From CAG-826 sp964546565 (GTDB taxonomy: Bacteria; Bacillota_I; Bacilli_A; RFN20; CAG-826): a stretch of DNA of 19,492 nt. The notes below the pieces were generated by a model. It was not told where the DNA came from. It did no database searches and worked only from the letters and a program-made list of their open reading frames with translations. Positions 7,691 through 14,389 of the stretch are shown here, in pieces (the stretch's first letter is position 1; each line of letters begins with the position of its first letter). The DNA is taken from positions 1 to 19,492 of the forward strand of contig CAZJKC010000031.1 of NCBI GenBank assembly GCA_964546565.1, in the 5' to 3' direction. The translations under genes were made by a program, and so were the position numbers.

Positions 7691-7720
7691 TAAAAAAGAG
7701 GGCTTTTAACCCTCAAAAAA
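7691..7720 (-). terminator. Terminator of the sigK-side minus-strand unit
   Basis: GAGGG (7698-7702) and CCCTC (7710-7714) form a 5-bp GC-rich stem with a 7-nt loop. It is flanked by A6 on both sides on the plus strand. Read on the minus strand it is followed by TTTTTT, so it should stop transcription coming from the small membrane gene at 7803-8129. The A/T flanks extend the stem only partly. Confidence 0.75.
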
Positions 7721-7802
7721 TGATGAATTATAGAAAATAAGTATTTCTTATAAAAAGAAATGAAAAGTAGTTTTTATCAATATCTTTTACTTAATGATAA
7801 TA

Positions 7803-8129
7803 TTACATAAATATTTTAATTAATTCTGAAGAAGTATCATCATCGGTAATAGTGTTATTTAAAATACTATATACCTGTATTATCAAGGCACTTATCAATA
7901 GCACAATCGCAAAACAAAAACTGCTTAATGATGGTAATATTGATTTATTATCGGAATTGTATATTGTTTTAACAATATATGAAACTGAACAAATAATGCC
8001 GACAATTGGTAAAAAAATGCTTATAGCAGCGGCATATATAAGGGAGGTTTCAAAGTGTGAGGGAGTAGAGGTGTTGTCTACAGTATTATTATTAAGATTA
8101 TTATCTTGAGTATCGTAAGTCATCATCAT
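7803..8129 (-). CDS. Unrecognised small two-helix membrane protein downstream of sigK
   Basis: The product is 108 residues. It has a polar, Asn/Asp/Thr-rich N-terminus (about 1-28), a hydrophobic helix (about 29-53), a short NSDNKS-containing polar turn, a second helix (about 63-88) and an acidic tail (TDDDTSSE). I do not recognise the family; the layout is loosely like DUF4190-type proteins, but the glycine-rich pattern is missing. AAGGAG lies 11 bases before the first of three consecutive ATG codons (8129). It starts 36 bp after the sigK stop in the same direction with no terminator between, so co-expression with the sigma factor is likely. A TATACT at 8159-8154 could provide a separate promoter. 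Confidence 0.7.
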   Translation of the reverse strand: MMMTYDTQDNNLNNNTVDNTSTPSHFETSLIYAAAISIFLPIVGIICSVSYIVKTIYNSDNKSILPSLSSFCFAIVLLISALIIQVYSILNNTITDDDTSSELIKIFM

Positions 8130-8165
8130 AAATAAGTTAGCTCCTTTGCTAATAGTATACTACAT

Positions 8166-8855
8166 TTATTGATTTTTTTTAAATTCTTGTAATAATTTTG
8201 TAATCGCTCTTTTTTCAATGCGTGAGACGTAGGATCGTGAGATACCATACATTTTCGCAATTTCGCGTTGAGTATGTTCTTTTTCTTTTTGCAATCCATA
8301 TCGTAAAGAGAGTATACGTAATTCACGATCATCGAGAATTTGTAAGTATTTTAGAAGTTTTGTTATATTTTGTTCTTTTTCTAATTGTGTCGAATAGTCT
8401 TCATTTTCACTTGGAAAAACTTCCATCCACGTAATTTCGCTACCATCTTTATCAAGTCCAATAGGCTCAGACAAAGAGATACTTTTTACATTTTTTTTCG
8501 CACTGCGTAAAGTCATGAGTATCTCGTTTTCAATGCATTTAGCAGCGTAAGTTGCTAATTTCACATCTTTATCCAATTGATAAGAATCAATTGCTTTTAT
8601 TAATCCTAAAGTGCCGATTGATATTAAATCTTCACTTGTTTCATCAATATTATCGTATTTTTTGGCAATATGTGCAACTAATCGTAAATTATGTTCAATT
8701 AACTGTCGTCTCGCCTCATCATGCGTTTTTTCGTTAAATAACTGTTGAAGAAGTTTATTTTCTTCTTCATTTGATAATTTTGGTGGTAAGATACCATTTT
8801 GAATAAAGCCGACATAGTAACGAATATTGAATAATAATTCTAATAAAAAATGCAT
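8166..8855 (-). CDS. sigK: SigK-type late sporulation sigma factor with pro-sequence
   Basis: This is a sigma-70 family factor closest in feature to SigK, the late mother-cell sigma factor. Visible landmarks are IEHNLRLVAHI (region 2.1), EDLISIGTLGLIKAIDSY and KLATYAAKCIENEIL (regions 2.2-2.4), SLSEPIGLDKDGSEI (between regions 2 and 4) and TQREIAKMYGISRSYVSRIEKRAI (helix-turn-helix of region 4.2, near the C-terminus; read as TQREIAKMYGISRS plus YVSRIEKRAI). Ahead of the FIQNG segment, which aligns with mature Bacillus SigK YVKNN, there are about 16 hydrophobic residues (MHFLLELLFNIRYYVG), consistent with an inhibitory pro-sequence. I prefer the ATG at 8855 (229 residues), preceded by AGGGTGA. 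A GTG at 8864 would add three residues. The gene is uninterrupted, with no skin-like element. SigE is the main alternative; the ISxSYVSRIEKRA end favours SigK. Confidence 0.85.
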   Translation of the reverse strand: MHFLLELLFNIRYYVGFIQNGILPPKLSNEEENKLLQQLFNEKTHDEARRQLIEHNLRLVAHIAKKYDNIDETSEDLISIGTLGLIKAIDSYQLDKDVKLATYAAKCIENEILMTLRSAKKNVKSISLSEPIGLDKDGSEITWMEVFPSENEDYSTQLEKEQNITKLLKYLQILDDRELRILSLRYGLQKEKEHTQREIAKMYGISRSYVSRIEKRAITKLLQEFKKNQ

Positions 8856-8889
8856 ATTAATCACCCTATATATTTTATTTATAATGATT

Positions 8890-8921
8890 ATTAAATATGT
8901 TACATATTGTGGCTTATATTG
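8890..8921 (-). promoter_or_regulatory. Possible SigE-like promoter of sigK
   Basis: On the minus strand, CAATATA (8921-8915) and CATATTTAAT (8899-8890) are 15 bp apart, about 35 bp before the sigK start. The -10 keeps the CATA core of the SigE/SigK type (Bacillus SigE: ATA-type -35, CATACAAT-type -10), although its 3' half deviates. In Bacillus sigK is transcribed by SigE and then SigK. AT-rich sequence gives such matches easily. Confidence 0.28.
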
Positions 8922-8932
8922 CGAATCATATG

Positions 8933-8961
8933 TTTATTTTAGCAATTGATTTTTGTATAAT
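8933..8961 (+). promoter_or_regulatory. Probable promoter of the yqeG operon
   Basis: TATAAT at 8956-8961, preceded by TTTTG, lies 25 bp before the yqeG ATG. A weak TTTATT (8933-8938) sits 17 bp upstream. The leader is very short, about 18 nt, mostly occupied by the strong AAAGGAGGTGA ribosome binding site. Confidence 0.6.
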
Positions 8962-8986
8962 ATAAACATCAAAAGGAGGTGAGTTT

Positions 8987-9523
8987 ATGTGTCGAAGATT
9001 TGTTCCTAATTATTATGTACAAAATGTTTTTAGTATACCGATGGACTTTTATCATGCAAAGAATATTAAATACATTTTATGTGATTTAGATAACACTCTT
9101 GATTCATATCGTCTATACTTGCCTTCTCAAAGAGTAGTGGAGTGGAAAGAGCAATTGGATAAAGAAGGAATAGCTTTATTTGTTATATCAAATAACCATG
9201 GTCCCCGCGTTAAATCATATTGTGAAGCTCTTGATGTTCCTTTTTCTTTTAGCACCCGTAAACCTTTAAAAAAACGTTTATTAGCGTTTATAAATGACCA
9301 TCAAATAATTATTGATAACTGTTTATTGGTCGGCGATCAATTATTGACTGATGTGGCTTGTGGAAACGGTTGTCACTTATTAACGATATTAACCGAGCCT
9401 ATTGTCAAAGAAGACCAATGGACCACGCATTTTAATCGTTTAATAGATCGCCCATTACGATGGTATTTAAAAAAGAGGAAAAAGATTGTCATGATGGAGG
9501 ATTGTTCATATGAAAAAAAATAA
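8987..9523 (+). CDS. yqeG: YqeG family HAD-IIIA phosphatase
   Basis: YqeG belongs to the HAD superfamily (subclass IIIA) and is found at the head of the yqeH ribosome-assembly operon in Bacillota; its substrate is not firmly known. The 178-residue protein shows HAD motif I CDLDNTLD (nucleophile Asp33, acid/base Asp35), motif II ISNN (67-70), the Lys of motif III (RKP, 91-93) and motif IV GDQLLTDVACGN (116-127). DS follows the motif I LD where Bacillus has VEW. The ATG at 8987 follows AAAGGAGGTGA. The 3' end overlaps yqeH by 14 bp, pointing to translational coupling. Confidence 0.93.
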   Translation: MCRRFVPNYYVQNVFSIPMDFYHAKNIKYILCDLDNTLDSYRLYLPSQRVVEWKEQLDKEGIALFVISNNHGPRVKSYCEALDVPFSFSTRKPLKKRLLAFINDHQIIIDNCLLVGDQLLTDVACGNGCHLLTILTEPIVKEDQWTTHFNRLIDRPLRWYLKKRKKIVMMEDCSYEKK

Positions 9524-10646
9524 ACAACTGCGGTGCTATGGCTGTGGATCCGTGATACAAAGTTTTAATCCTTGCCAAAATGGCTATGTGCCTGCTGAAG
9601 CTATCAAAGATAAGCATCATATTTTATGTCAAAGATGTTTTCGCATTCAACATTATCGGCAAGAGGAGAATATTTTTCCGGTCACAAGTGATTATGTAAA
9701 AATACTTGAAAAAGCTAATAAAGAAGAAGCTTTAATTGTTTATGTGATTGATTTCTTTACTTTTGATTTTTCTTTTGTTGAACAAATTAATCAATATTTA
9801 AGCCAATTGAATGTTATCGTAGTAGCGAACAAAAGAGATATTTTGCCGAAATCATTAAATGATAATTTCTTATTAAGACGCGTTCGTGATGTGGCTTCTT
9901 TAAAAGGTTTGAAAGTTGTCGATATCATTTTAACGAGCGCTGAACATTGTTATCATATTGATGAATTATTATTAAAGATTAATAAATATCGTCATGGTCA
10001 TAATGTTTATATGGTTGGTAGTGTCTCAGCGGGTAAATCATCATTAATTAATGCATTGTTAAAAAATTATATTAATGAAACGCAGCATTTAATAACAACA
10101 TCACCATTCCCGGGAACTACTTTAGATACAATAGAAGTACCCTTGGATAATAAAACGTTTATTTATGATACCCCAGGGCTACCGATAAAAGGATCGATAC
10201 TCGATATTGTAAAACGTCCCTTAATTAATCAAATTACGCCCCAAAAAGAAATGAAAGCCCGTATTTATCAATTATTTGATAAACAATCATTAATAATTGG
10301 TGGACTTTGTCACTTTGATTTTATTGAGGGGAGTAAAACAAATTTTGTAGTCTATGCCTCGTCACAAATTACAATTGAAAGATGTAAATTAGAAAAAGTC
10401 CATAAAACTTTTTTCTCATTAATGAAGAATCGGCAAAGTAAACCGATAGATGACCGTTATTATAGTGAAGAACATTTTGAAAATCATGAGTTTTACTTAG
10501 AAAAAGGCAAGTACGAAATTTGTCTTGTTGGTTATTGTTGGATTATCGTCGATGTAGATAAAAAAATAAAAGTAAATATCACGCTTGTGAAAGACGCTCA
10601 AGTAAGCGTTCGGAGCGTTGATAAGAAAGTAGAGGAGTTATGTTAA
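9510..10646 (+). CDS. yqeH: Ribosome biogenesis GTPase YqeH
   Basis: YqeH is a circularly permuted GTPase needed for 30S subunit assembly. The N-terminal zinc knuckle has two CxxC pairs (Cys9/Cys12 and Cys40/Cys43). The GTPase motifs then run in permuted order: G4 ANKRDILPK (NKRD at 107-110), G5 TSAE (142-145), G1 GSVSAGKSS (170-178), G2 PFPGTTLD (199-206) and G3 DTPG (220-223). The C-terminal third (about 250-378) corresponds to the family RNA-binding region. The length of 378 is normal. The G1 loop reads GSVSAGKSS where GxTNVGKSS is typical. GGAGG inside the yqeG end lies nine bases before the ATG. Confidence 0.95.
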   Translation: MKKNKQLRCYGCGSVIQSFNPCQNGYVPAEAIKDKHHILCQRCFRIQHYRQEENIFPVTSDYVKILEKANKEEALIVYVIDFFTFDFSFVEQINQYLSQLNVIVVANKRDILPKSLNDNFLLRRVRDVASLKGLKVVDIILTSAEHCYHIDELLLKINKYRHGHNVYMVGSVSAGKSSLINALLKNYINETQHLITTSPFPGTTLDTIEVPLDNKTFIYDTPGLPIKGSILDIVKRPLINQITPQKEMKARIYQLFDKQSLIIGGLCHFDFIEGSKTNFVVYASSQITIERCKLEKVHKTFFSLMKNRQSKPIDDRYYSEEHFENHEFYLEKGKYEICLVGYCWIIVDVDKKIKVNITLVKDAQVSVRSVDKKVEELC

Positions 10647-10933
10647 CACAGTCACAAAAAAAACAACTTAAAGCCCTGGCTAATGGGCTAGATGCCACTT
10701 ATCAAATAGGAAAAAAAGAGATTGGCGAAACGCAAATAACGATGCTTGATAATGCTTTAGAAGCTCGTGAATTAATTAAAATTGCCGTACTCAAAACGGT
10801 GACAACACCGATTACAGAATTAGCTATTGATTTATCGATAGAGTTAAAAGCGGAAGTGGTACAAATTATTGGCCGAATAATTGTTTTATATCGTAAGAAT
10901 AGAGACAAAAGTATTATTAAGTTGGGGAAATAA
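10640..10933 (+). CDS. yhbY: YhbY/YqeI family CRM-domain ribosome assembly protein
   Basis: This is a 97-residue single CRM domain that binds RNA and associates with pre-50S particles. The start MLTQSQKKQLKALANGL matches the family opening (MLTxKQKxxLRxLA). The GxxG-type loop reads YQIGKKEIGET (21-31), where IGKxG is typical. ELIKIAVL and VQIIGRIIVLYR (about 74-85) are the other conserved strands. The ATG overlaps the last codons of yqeH and is preceded by AGAGG only four to five bases upstream, consistent with coupled translation. It is followed 2 bp later by the nadD-yqeK gene. Confidence 0.92.
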   Translation: MLTQSQKKQLKALANGLDATYQIGKKEIGETQITMLDNALEARELIKIAVLKTVTTPITELAIDLSIELKAEVVQIIGRIIVLYRKNRDKSIIKLGK

Positions 10934-10935
10934 AA

Positions 10936-12390
10936 ATGAGTAATATTGTTTTATATGGAGGTTCTTTTAACCCTATTCATGATGGACACATTGAAATCGC
11001 TAAGTCTGCAAAAAGACGTGCAAGAGCGGAAAAAGTTATCTTTATTCCGGCTAAAAATCCTCGTTGGAAAGAACCATTGAATAATGATAAAGATCGATTT
11101 GAGATGATTAAACTCGCAATTAGTTTATATAAATATTTTGAAGTATCGTCAATAGAGCTCGATGCACAAGACGGGGGCGAATACACTATTGACACTATCA
11201 AAAGAATTTTGGATGAGGATAAGAAAAAAGGAGTAGAGAATACTTATTACTATATCATTGGTAATGATCAATTAAAGAAACTTCATTTGTGGCATGACAT
11301 TGATGAATTATCTACTTTAGTGCATTTTATGTGCTTTCCACGCACAAGATATCGTTCTAAGCAAGAAATAGTTAATGAAAAAAAGTATGGAGTAAAGTAT
11401 TGTAATGATTTTAAAAGAATTGAAATTTCTAGTACAAAAATCCGAAAAATGACCTCATTTGATGTTTCATATAGTGTTTTATATTATATGGCATCTCATC
11501 ATTTATATAAATATGATGAGATATATCAAATGCTCGGTGAAGAACGTTATTTACATTCTGTTTCCGTTGCCGATTGGTCATATAATGTGGCCGCTTATAA
11601 TTTAATAGATAAAGAGCATTGTTATAATATGTTTATTGCGGGACTTTTACATGATATCGGAAAGAATGTTGATGACCTAGAAACAATTGAAAAAGCTTTG
11701 AAAATGTATCCTGCTGGTAAAAATGTACCAGATTATGCTTTGCATCAATTTGTGGGAGCTTATTTAGCAAAAACGCACTTTAAAATTGATGATAAATTGA
11801 TATTAGATGCAATTGCTTATCATTGTACTGGTAAAAAATATATGACCAAATATGATAAAATCCTCTTTGTATGTGATAAAGCGGATCCATTAAGAGGATA
11901 TCCATCGCAAAAATATATTCGGGCTATAAGGCATGAAATTAAAAGCGGATTTGTTAAATTCTTAAAAGCAAATAAAAAGTATCTTGAAACTAAAAGAAAA
12001 GACAAAGAAACAAATTATTTAACGGAAGAGTGTTATGCAACATACTTAAATGAAAATGATATTGATGAATTAATTTATCAAGAATTATTAAATGACATTT
12101 TGCCTAATTATGTTAGTGAACCTATTAAAGAAAATAATTGTTTACATTTTAAATTTAATCGGGATATAGAGAATTACTTTATATTCAATATTCACGTGGA
12201 GGACCAATATGTTTTAAAAAAGCTTGTTTCGCATTTAAAAACATATTTTAAAAGTAAAGGATCAACCTCTTTATACACAGAAGATTATTTTAGACGAATG
12301 TATGCTGTTTCTAATTATGAAATTTATATTAAGATTTTATATGATTATAAAATTGAGGATGTTTTTAGCTACATTTTTGGATTGGAATAG
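10936..12390 (+). CDS. nadD: NadD-YqeK fusion: nicotinate-nucleotide adenylyltransferase with HD-domain hydrolase and extra C-terminal domain
   Basis: The N-terminal domain (1 to about 190) is NadD, which makes nicotinic acid adenine dinucleotide in NAD synthesis. It has GGSFNPIHDGH (8-18) and ISSTKIR (164-170). The middle domain (about 195-350) is YqeK, an HD-family diadenosine tetraphosphate hydrolase: His207, HD at 239-240 in GLLHDIGKN, His270, His296 in AIAYHCTGK and Asp317 near DKADPLRG. In Bacillus these are two adjacent genes; a similar fusion is known in mycoplasmas. Residues about 374-484 form a further domain that I do not recognise with certainty. Its length and predicted strand-helix order fit a divergent RsfS, whose gene follows yqeK in Bacillus. 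The stop is TAG, then a strong terminator. Confidence 0.93.
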   Translation: MSNIVLYGGSFNPIHDGHIEIAKSAKRRARAEKVIFIPAKNPRWKEPLNNDKDRFEMIKLAISLYKYFEVSSIELDAQDGGEYTIDTIKRILDEDKKKGVENTYYYIIGNDQLKKLHLWHDIDELSTLVHFMCFPRTRYRSKQEIVNEKKYGVKYCNDFKRIEISSTKIRKMTSFDVSYSVLYYMASHHLYKYDEIYQMLGEERYLHSVSVADWSYNVAAYNLIDKEHCYNMFIAGLLHDIGKNVDDLETIEKALKMYPAGKNVPDYALHQFVGAYLAKTHFKIDDKLILDAIAYHCTGKKYMTKYDKILFVCDKADPLRGYPSQKYIRAIRHEIKSGFVKFLKANKKYLETKRKDKETNYLTEECYATYLNENDIDELIYQELLNDILPNYVSEPIKENNCLHFKFNRDIENYFIFNIHVEDQYVLKKLVSHLKTYFKSKGSTSLYTEDYFRRMYAVSNYEIYIKILYDYKIEDVFSYIFGLE

Positions 12391-12403
12391 TTGATAAAGA
12401 AAT

Positions 12404-12428
12404 GAACTCTTAAAGAGTTCTTTTTTTT
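12404..12428 (+). terminator. Rho-independent terminator of the yqeG operon
   Basis: GAACTCT (12404-12410) and AGAGTTC (12414-12420) form a perfect 7-bp stem with a 3-nt loop followed by eight T. It lies 13 bp after the nadD-yqeK stop. Confidence 0.95.
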
Positions 12429-12717
12429 AAAAGAGAGTAGTGGATAGTAGCAAATTAAATGAGGATAATAATTGCAAAATGGGCGATAAATAATGAAAAT
12501 ACAAATGCAGATAATAATTACAAAAAGAGAGAGTAGAGTATAAAGAAAATATCATAACTCTAAGTAACAATTACAATTGCTGATAAAAGCATCGATGATG
12601 ATAAGATCATTTAAATAAGGCAATATCCTTAATTAATGATGCATTTAAAATATTGAAAATATTGATATTGATTGTCATTCATATAAAGCCGCAAGTTATT
12701 TATAAGAGGCAAGGACC

Positions 12718-12819
12718 ATGAAAAGAAGACAATTTGTTAAATTATCAGCAATTAATACTAATATAATACAATTATTACTAGTTCAAGCTACTTCGCATAA
12801 TGTCTATTATGTAAAGTAA
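12718..12819 (+). CDS. Possible 33-residue peptide, doubtful
   Basis: An ATG at 12718 opens a 33-codon frame ending in TAA, with GAGG nine bases upstream and AAGGA very close. The start MKRRQFVKLSA resembles a twin-arginine signal (RRxFxK) followed by a moderately hydrophobic stretch. No cargo follows and no neighbour supports it. It could be the stub of a lost gene or chance. Confidence 0.15.
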   Translation: MKRRQFVKLSAINTNIIQLLLVQATSHNVYYVK

Positions 12820-12835
12820 ATCGACAAAAAAGTCA

Positions 12836-12877
12836 GTTTTCATCGGTTATTTGTTGAAATTATCAACACCGAAAAAC
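12836..12877 (-). terminator. Three-tier hairpin, possible 3' end of the mazF-like transcript
   Basis: Three nested stems share one axis: GTTTT/AAAAC (12836-12840 with 12873-12877), CGGT/ACCG (12844-12847 with 12868-12871) and GTTGA/TCAAC (12853-12857 with 12863-12867), with a 5-nt loop and small internal loops. Read on the minus strand it is followed four bases later by TTTTTT (12830-12825), which would suit a terminator about 115 nt beyond the mazF-like stop codon. It could also be part of a structured RNA. On the plus strand no T tract follows. Confidence 0.4.
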
Positions 12878-12992
12878 TCCAATAAAAAGCCGCTTTAGCA
12901 AGGTTTTCCACATTTCATGATGTTGTTAAAAATACTTAACAATTACTAAATATATACTAAATTAAAACTAAAAGGTCTAATTGACACTATTA

Positions 12993-13538
12993 TTACTCAA
13001 TGTGAATTAATCTAATAATACCTTGTTCAATTTTCTTTAGTTGCTCTTTTGATAAGATTATTTTCCCTTCATTATTAGGAATGGTCTCATGAATTATTGG
13101 ACGCACATATAACCTTAATTTGTCTAAAGCGCGAATTTGATTAATAACCGCTAAAGTTTCTTGATCAGAAACAATATCGTCTATATATCCTAGATTAATA
13201 TCACTATGTGGATTAGCGCCATAACGATTAGTCTTTAAAGGACAAACTAAAACCAAAGGATTATTTTTTAACGAGTCGACTAAAACAACACCATAATGAC
13301 GATTAGAGAATTCGCTATTGACGTTTACACCCCAATCAAATTCATATACTTCGCCTTTATGCAAATCAAATTGTGAAATATGGGTTTCAGCAAATTGCAA
13401 ATATTCTATTTGTCTTTTTACCCATTCTAATTGGGCTTTTAAACTCCGCATTTGGACGGTTGCTTGTCTTGTTAAAGCACTACCTTGTTCATCGCTTTCT
13501 TTTAGGCGATATCTACCATTCTCTTCATTTCTACTCAT
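12993..13538 (-). CDS. Stand-alone MazF/PemK-family protein with N-terminal extension
   Basis: Residues about 60-181 form a MazF/PemK toxin-like domain, the family of sequence-specific mRNA endoribonucleases. KGEVYEFDWG (61-70) is the opening strand, NRHYGVVLV (79-87) holds the usual catalytic Arg (Arg80), CPLKTNR (99-105) supplies the Thr region (Thr103), and INQIRALDKLRL (132-143) is the typical dimer/active-site strand. Residues 1-60 are an extension absent from ordinary MazF (about 115 residues); the part after residue 25 looks helical and possibly coiled-coil. No antitoxin gene lies upstream or downstream. AGGAG ten bases before the ATG supports this start. Either the extension controls the toxin domain, or the protein is no longer a toxin. 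Activity is not shown by the sequence. Confidence 0.85.
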   Translation of the reverse strand: MSRNEENGRYRLKESDEQGSALTRQATVQMRSLKAQLEWVKRQIEYLQFAETHISQFDLHKGEVYEFDWGVNVNSEFSNRHYGVVLVDSLKNNPLVLVCPLKTNRYGANPHSDINLGYIDDIVSDQETLAVINQIRALDKLRLYVRPIIHETIPNNEGKIILSKEQLKKIEQGIIRLIHIE

Positions 13539-13560
13539 AATTAATTTACTCCTATATAAA

Positions 13561-13574
13561 TCATTTCGAAATGA
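13561..13574. promoter_or_regulatory. 14-bp perfect palindrome upstream of the mazF-like gene
   Basis: TCATTTCGAAATGA reads identically on both strands. It lies 22 bp before the mazF-like ATG and just upstream of its ribosome binding site, a place suited to an operator. It has no spacer, so it is not a terminator. No clear promoter boxes could be assigned around it. Confidence 0.45.
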
Positions 13575-13598
13575 AATAAATAAATCCTAACAAAAATG

Positions 13599-13635
13599 AA
13601 AAAAAGAGGATTTTTTTGATAAATCTCCTCTTTTT
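13599..13635 (-). terminator. Terminator of the ABC transporter operon
   Basis: AAAAAGAGGA (13601-13610) and TCCTCTTTTT (13626-13635) form a 10-bp stem with a 15-nt loop. On the minus strand it starts 2 bp after the permease stop codon and ends in a run of seven T. In the other direction it also ends in T, so it may work both ways. Confidence 0.9.
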
Positions 13636-13636
13636 A

Positions 13637-14389
13637 TTAGTTGTATATCCATTTTTTTTGAATGAACTTAGCAATTGTTTCAATAATTAATATGATAAAT
13701 ATCAATTCAATGACTATTGCTAACACTAAATCGGTTTGTAACAATGATGAACAATCATTGATAATAATTCCTATACTATTGGGTGTTTGGCAAATGTACT
13801 CTGCCATGACCAAGACTTTGAAACTTAAACCAATGGTTTGTAAAAAGATAGTTACTATATCTTTTTTTATTAAGGGCAAATAAATATGCCAAAACATATA
13901 ATACTTGGGCCCTGCCGTAATGGCCACTTCATTTTTTATGGCTTTAGGCACGTTATCGAGGCTATTTATACTTCCTTCCACCATTATGGGAGTGGTGACT
14001 AAACATACAATTACGTAAGGACTTATTTTACTACCCAATAATATAAACAAATACAAAATAATAGTTACTAATGGAGCACATTTAGCAATCACCATTATCG
14101 GTTTAAATAAGCCGATAATAGGTGGAAAATAGTAATATAAAATAGTTATTAACATTGACAATACAAATGATATTCCTAAGGTAATAATGACACGCAAGAA
14201 TGAAAAGCCAAAGGACTTCATAAGCTGTTTATTATAAAAAGTATTCTTAATTTGCATTAAAATACTAGAAATCTTTGGGAATATTTGTGAATCTTGCCTT
14301 TTTTGAGCTAAAAAACCATATAAGATAAATAATAATACAATCGACAAAAGACTATAAAAAACTTTATTTTTGTAAATAGAAGTCTTCAT
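13637..14389 (-). CDS. ABC transporter permease, NitT/TauT (SsuC) type
   Basis: This is the membrane subunit of a substrate-binding-protein-dependent ABC importer. The 250-residue protein has about six hydrophobic helices, beginning at residues 10-27. The cytoplasmic EAA loop that docks on the ATPase is clear: NEVAITAGPKYYMFWHIYLP (153-172), with the Glu-Ala, Gly and Pro in their usual places. The fold and length fit the SsuC/TauC family (BPD_transp_1). Its 5' end overlaps the lipoprotein gene by 26 bp, and no good ribosome binding site precedes the ATG, so it is probably translated by coupling. The substrate is unknown. No ATPase gene lies in this operon or elsewhere in the window. Confidence 0.9.
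   Translation of the reverse strand: MKTSIYKNKVFYSLLSIVLLFILYGFLAQKRQDSQIFPKISSILMQIKNTFYNKQLMKSFGFSFLRVIITLGISFVLSMLITILYYYFPPIIGLFKPIMVIAKCAPLVTIILYLFILLGSKISPYVIVCLVTTPIMVEGSINSLDNVPKAIKNEVAITAGPKYYMFWHIYLPLIKKDIVTIFLQTIGLSFKVLVMAEYICQTPNSIGIIINDCSSLLQTDLVLAIVIELIFIILIIETIAKFIQKKWIYN

Larger units (their letters stand above)
12429..12992. other. 560-bp convergent intergenic region without a convincing gene
   Basis: The region lies between the 3' ends of the nadD-yqeK fusion and the MazF-like gene, so it needs no promoters, yet it is much longer than other spacers here. Two near-identical segments, GATAATAATTGCAAAA and GATAATAATTACAAAA (around 12464 and 12510), recur about 46 bp apart. On the minus strand, 12610-12455 reads as hydrophobic stretches broken by two stops, which could be a decayed membrane-protein fragment or merely T-rich DNA. 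CATAAT/ATTATG (12796-12811) and TTGTTAA/TTAACAA (12923-12942) are short perfect hairpins. A larger fold at 12836-12877 is listed separately. Confidence 0.5.

Noticed and set aside
7852..8109. 85-codon plus-strand frame opposite the small membrane protein gene
   Set aside because: The minus-strand frame has a good ribosome binding site, helix pattern, terminator and operon position; the plus frame has none of these.
12455..12610. Minus-strand frame of hydrophobic stretches with two in-frame stops, resembling a decayed membrane protein
   Set aside because: T-rich DNA codes for Phe, Leu and Ile in any frame; there is no family motif or upstream continuation, so I mention it only as a possibility within the intergenic region.
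12904..12912. TTTTCCACA, one mismatch from a DnaA box
   Set aside because: A single imperfect copy with no clustered boxes and no dnaA/dnaN or origin context.
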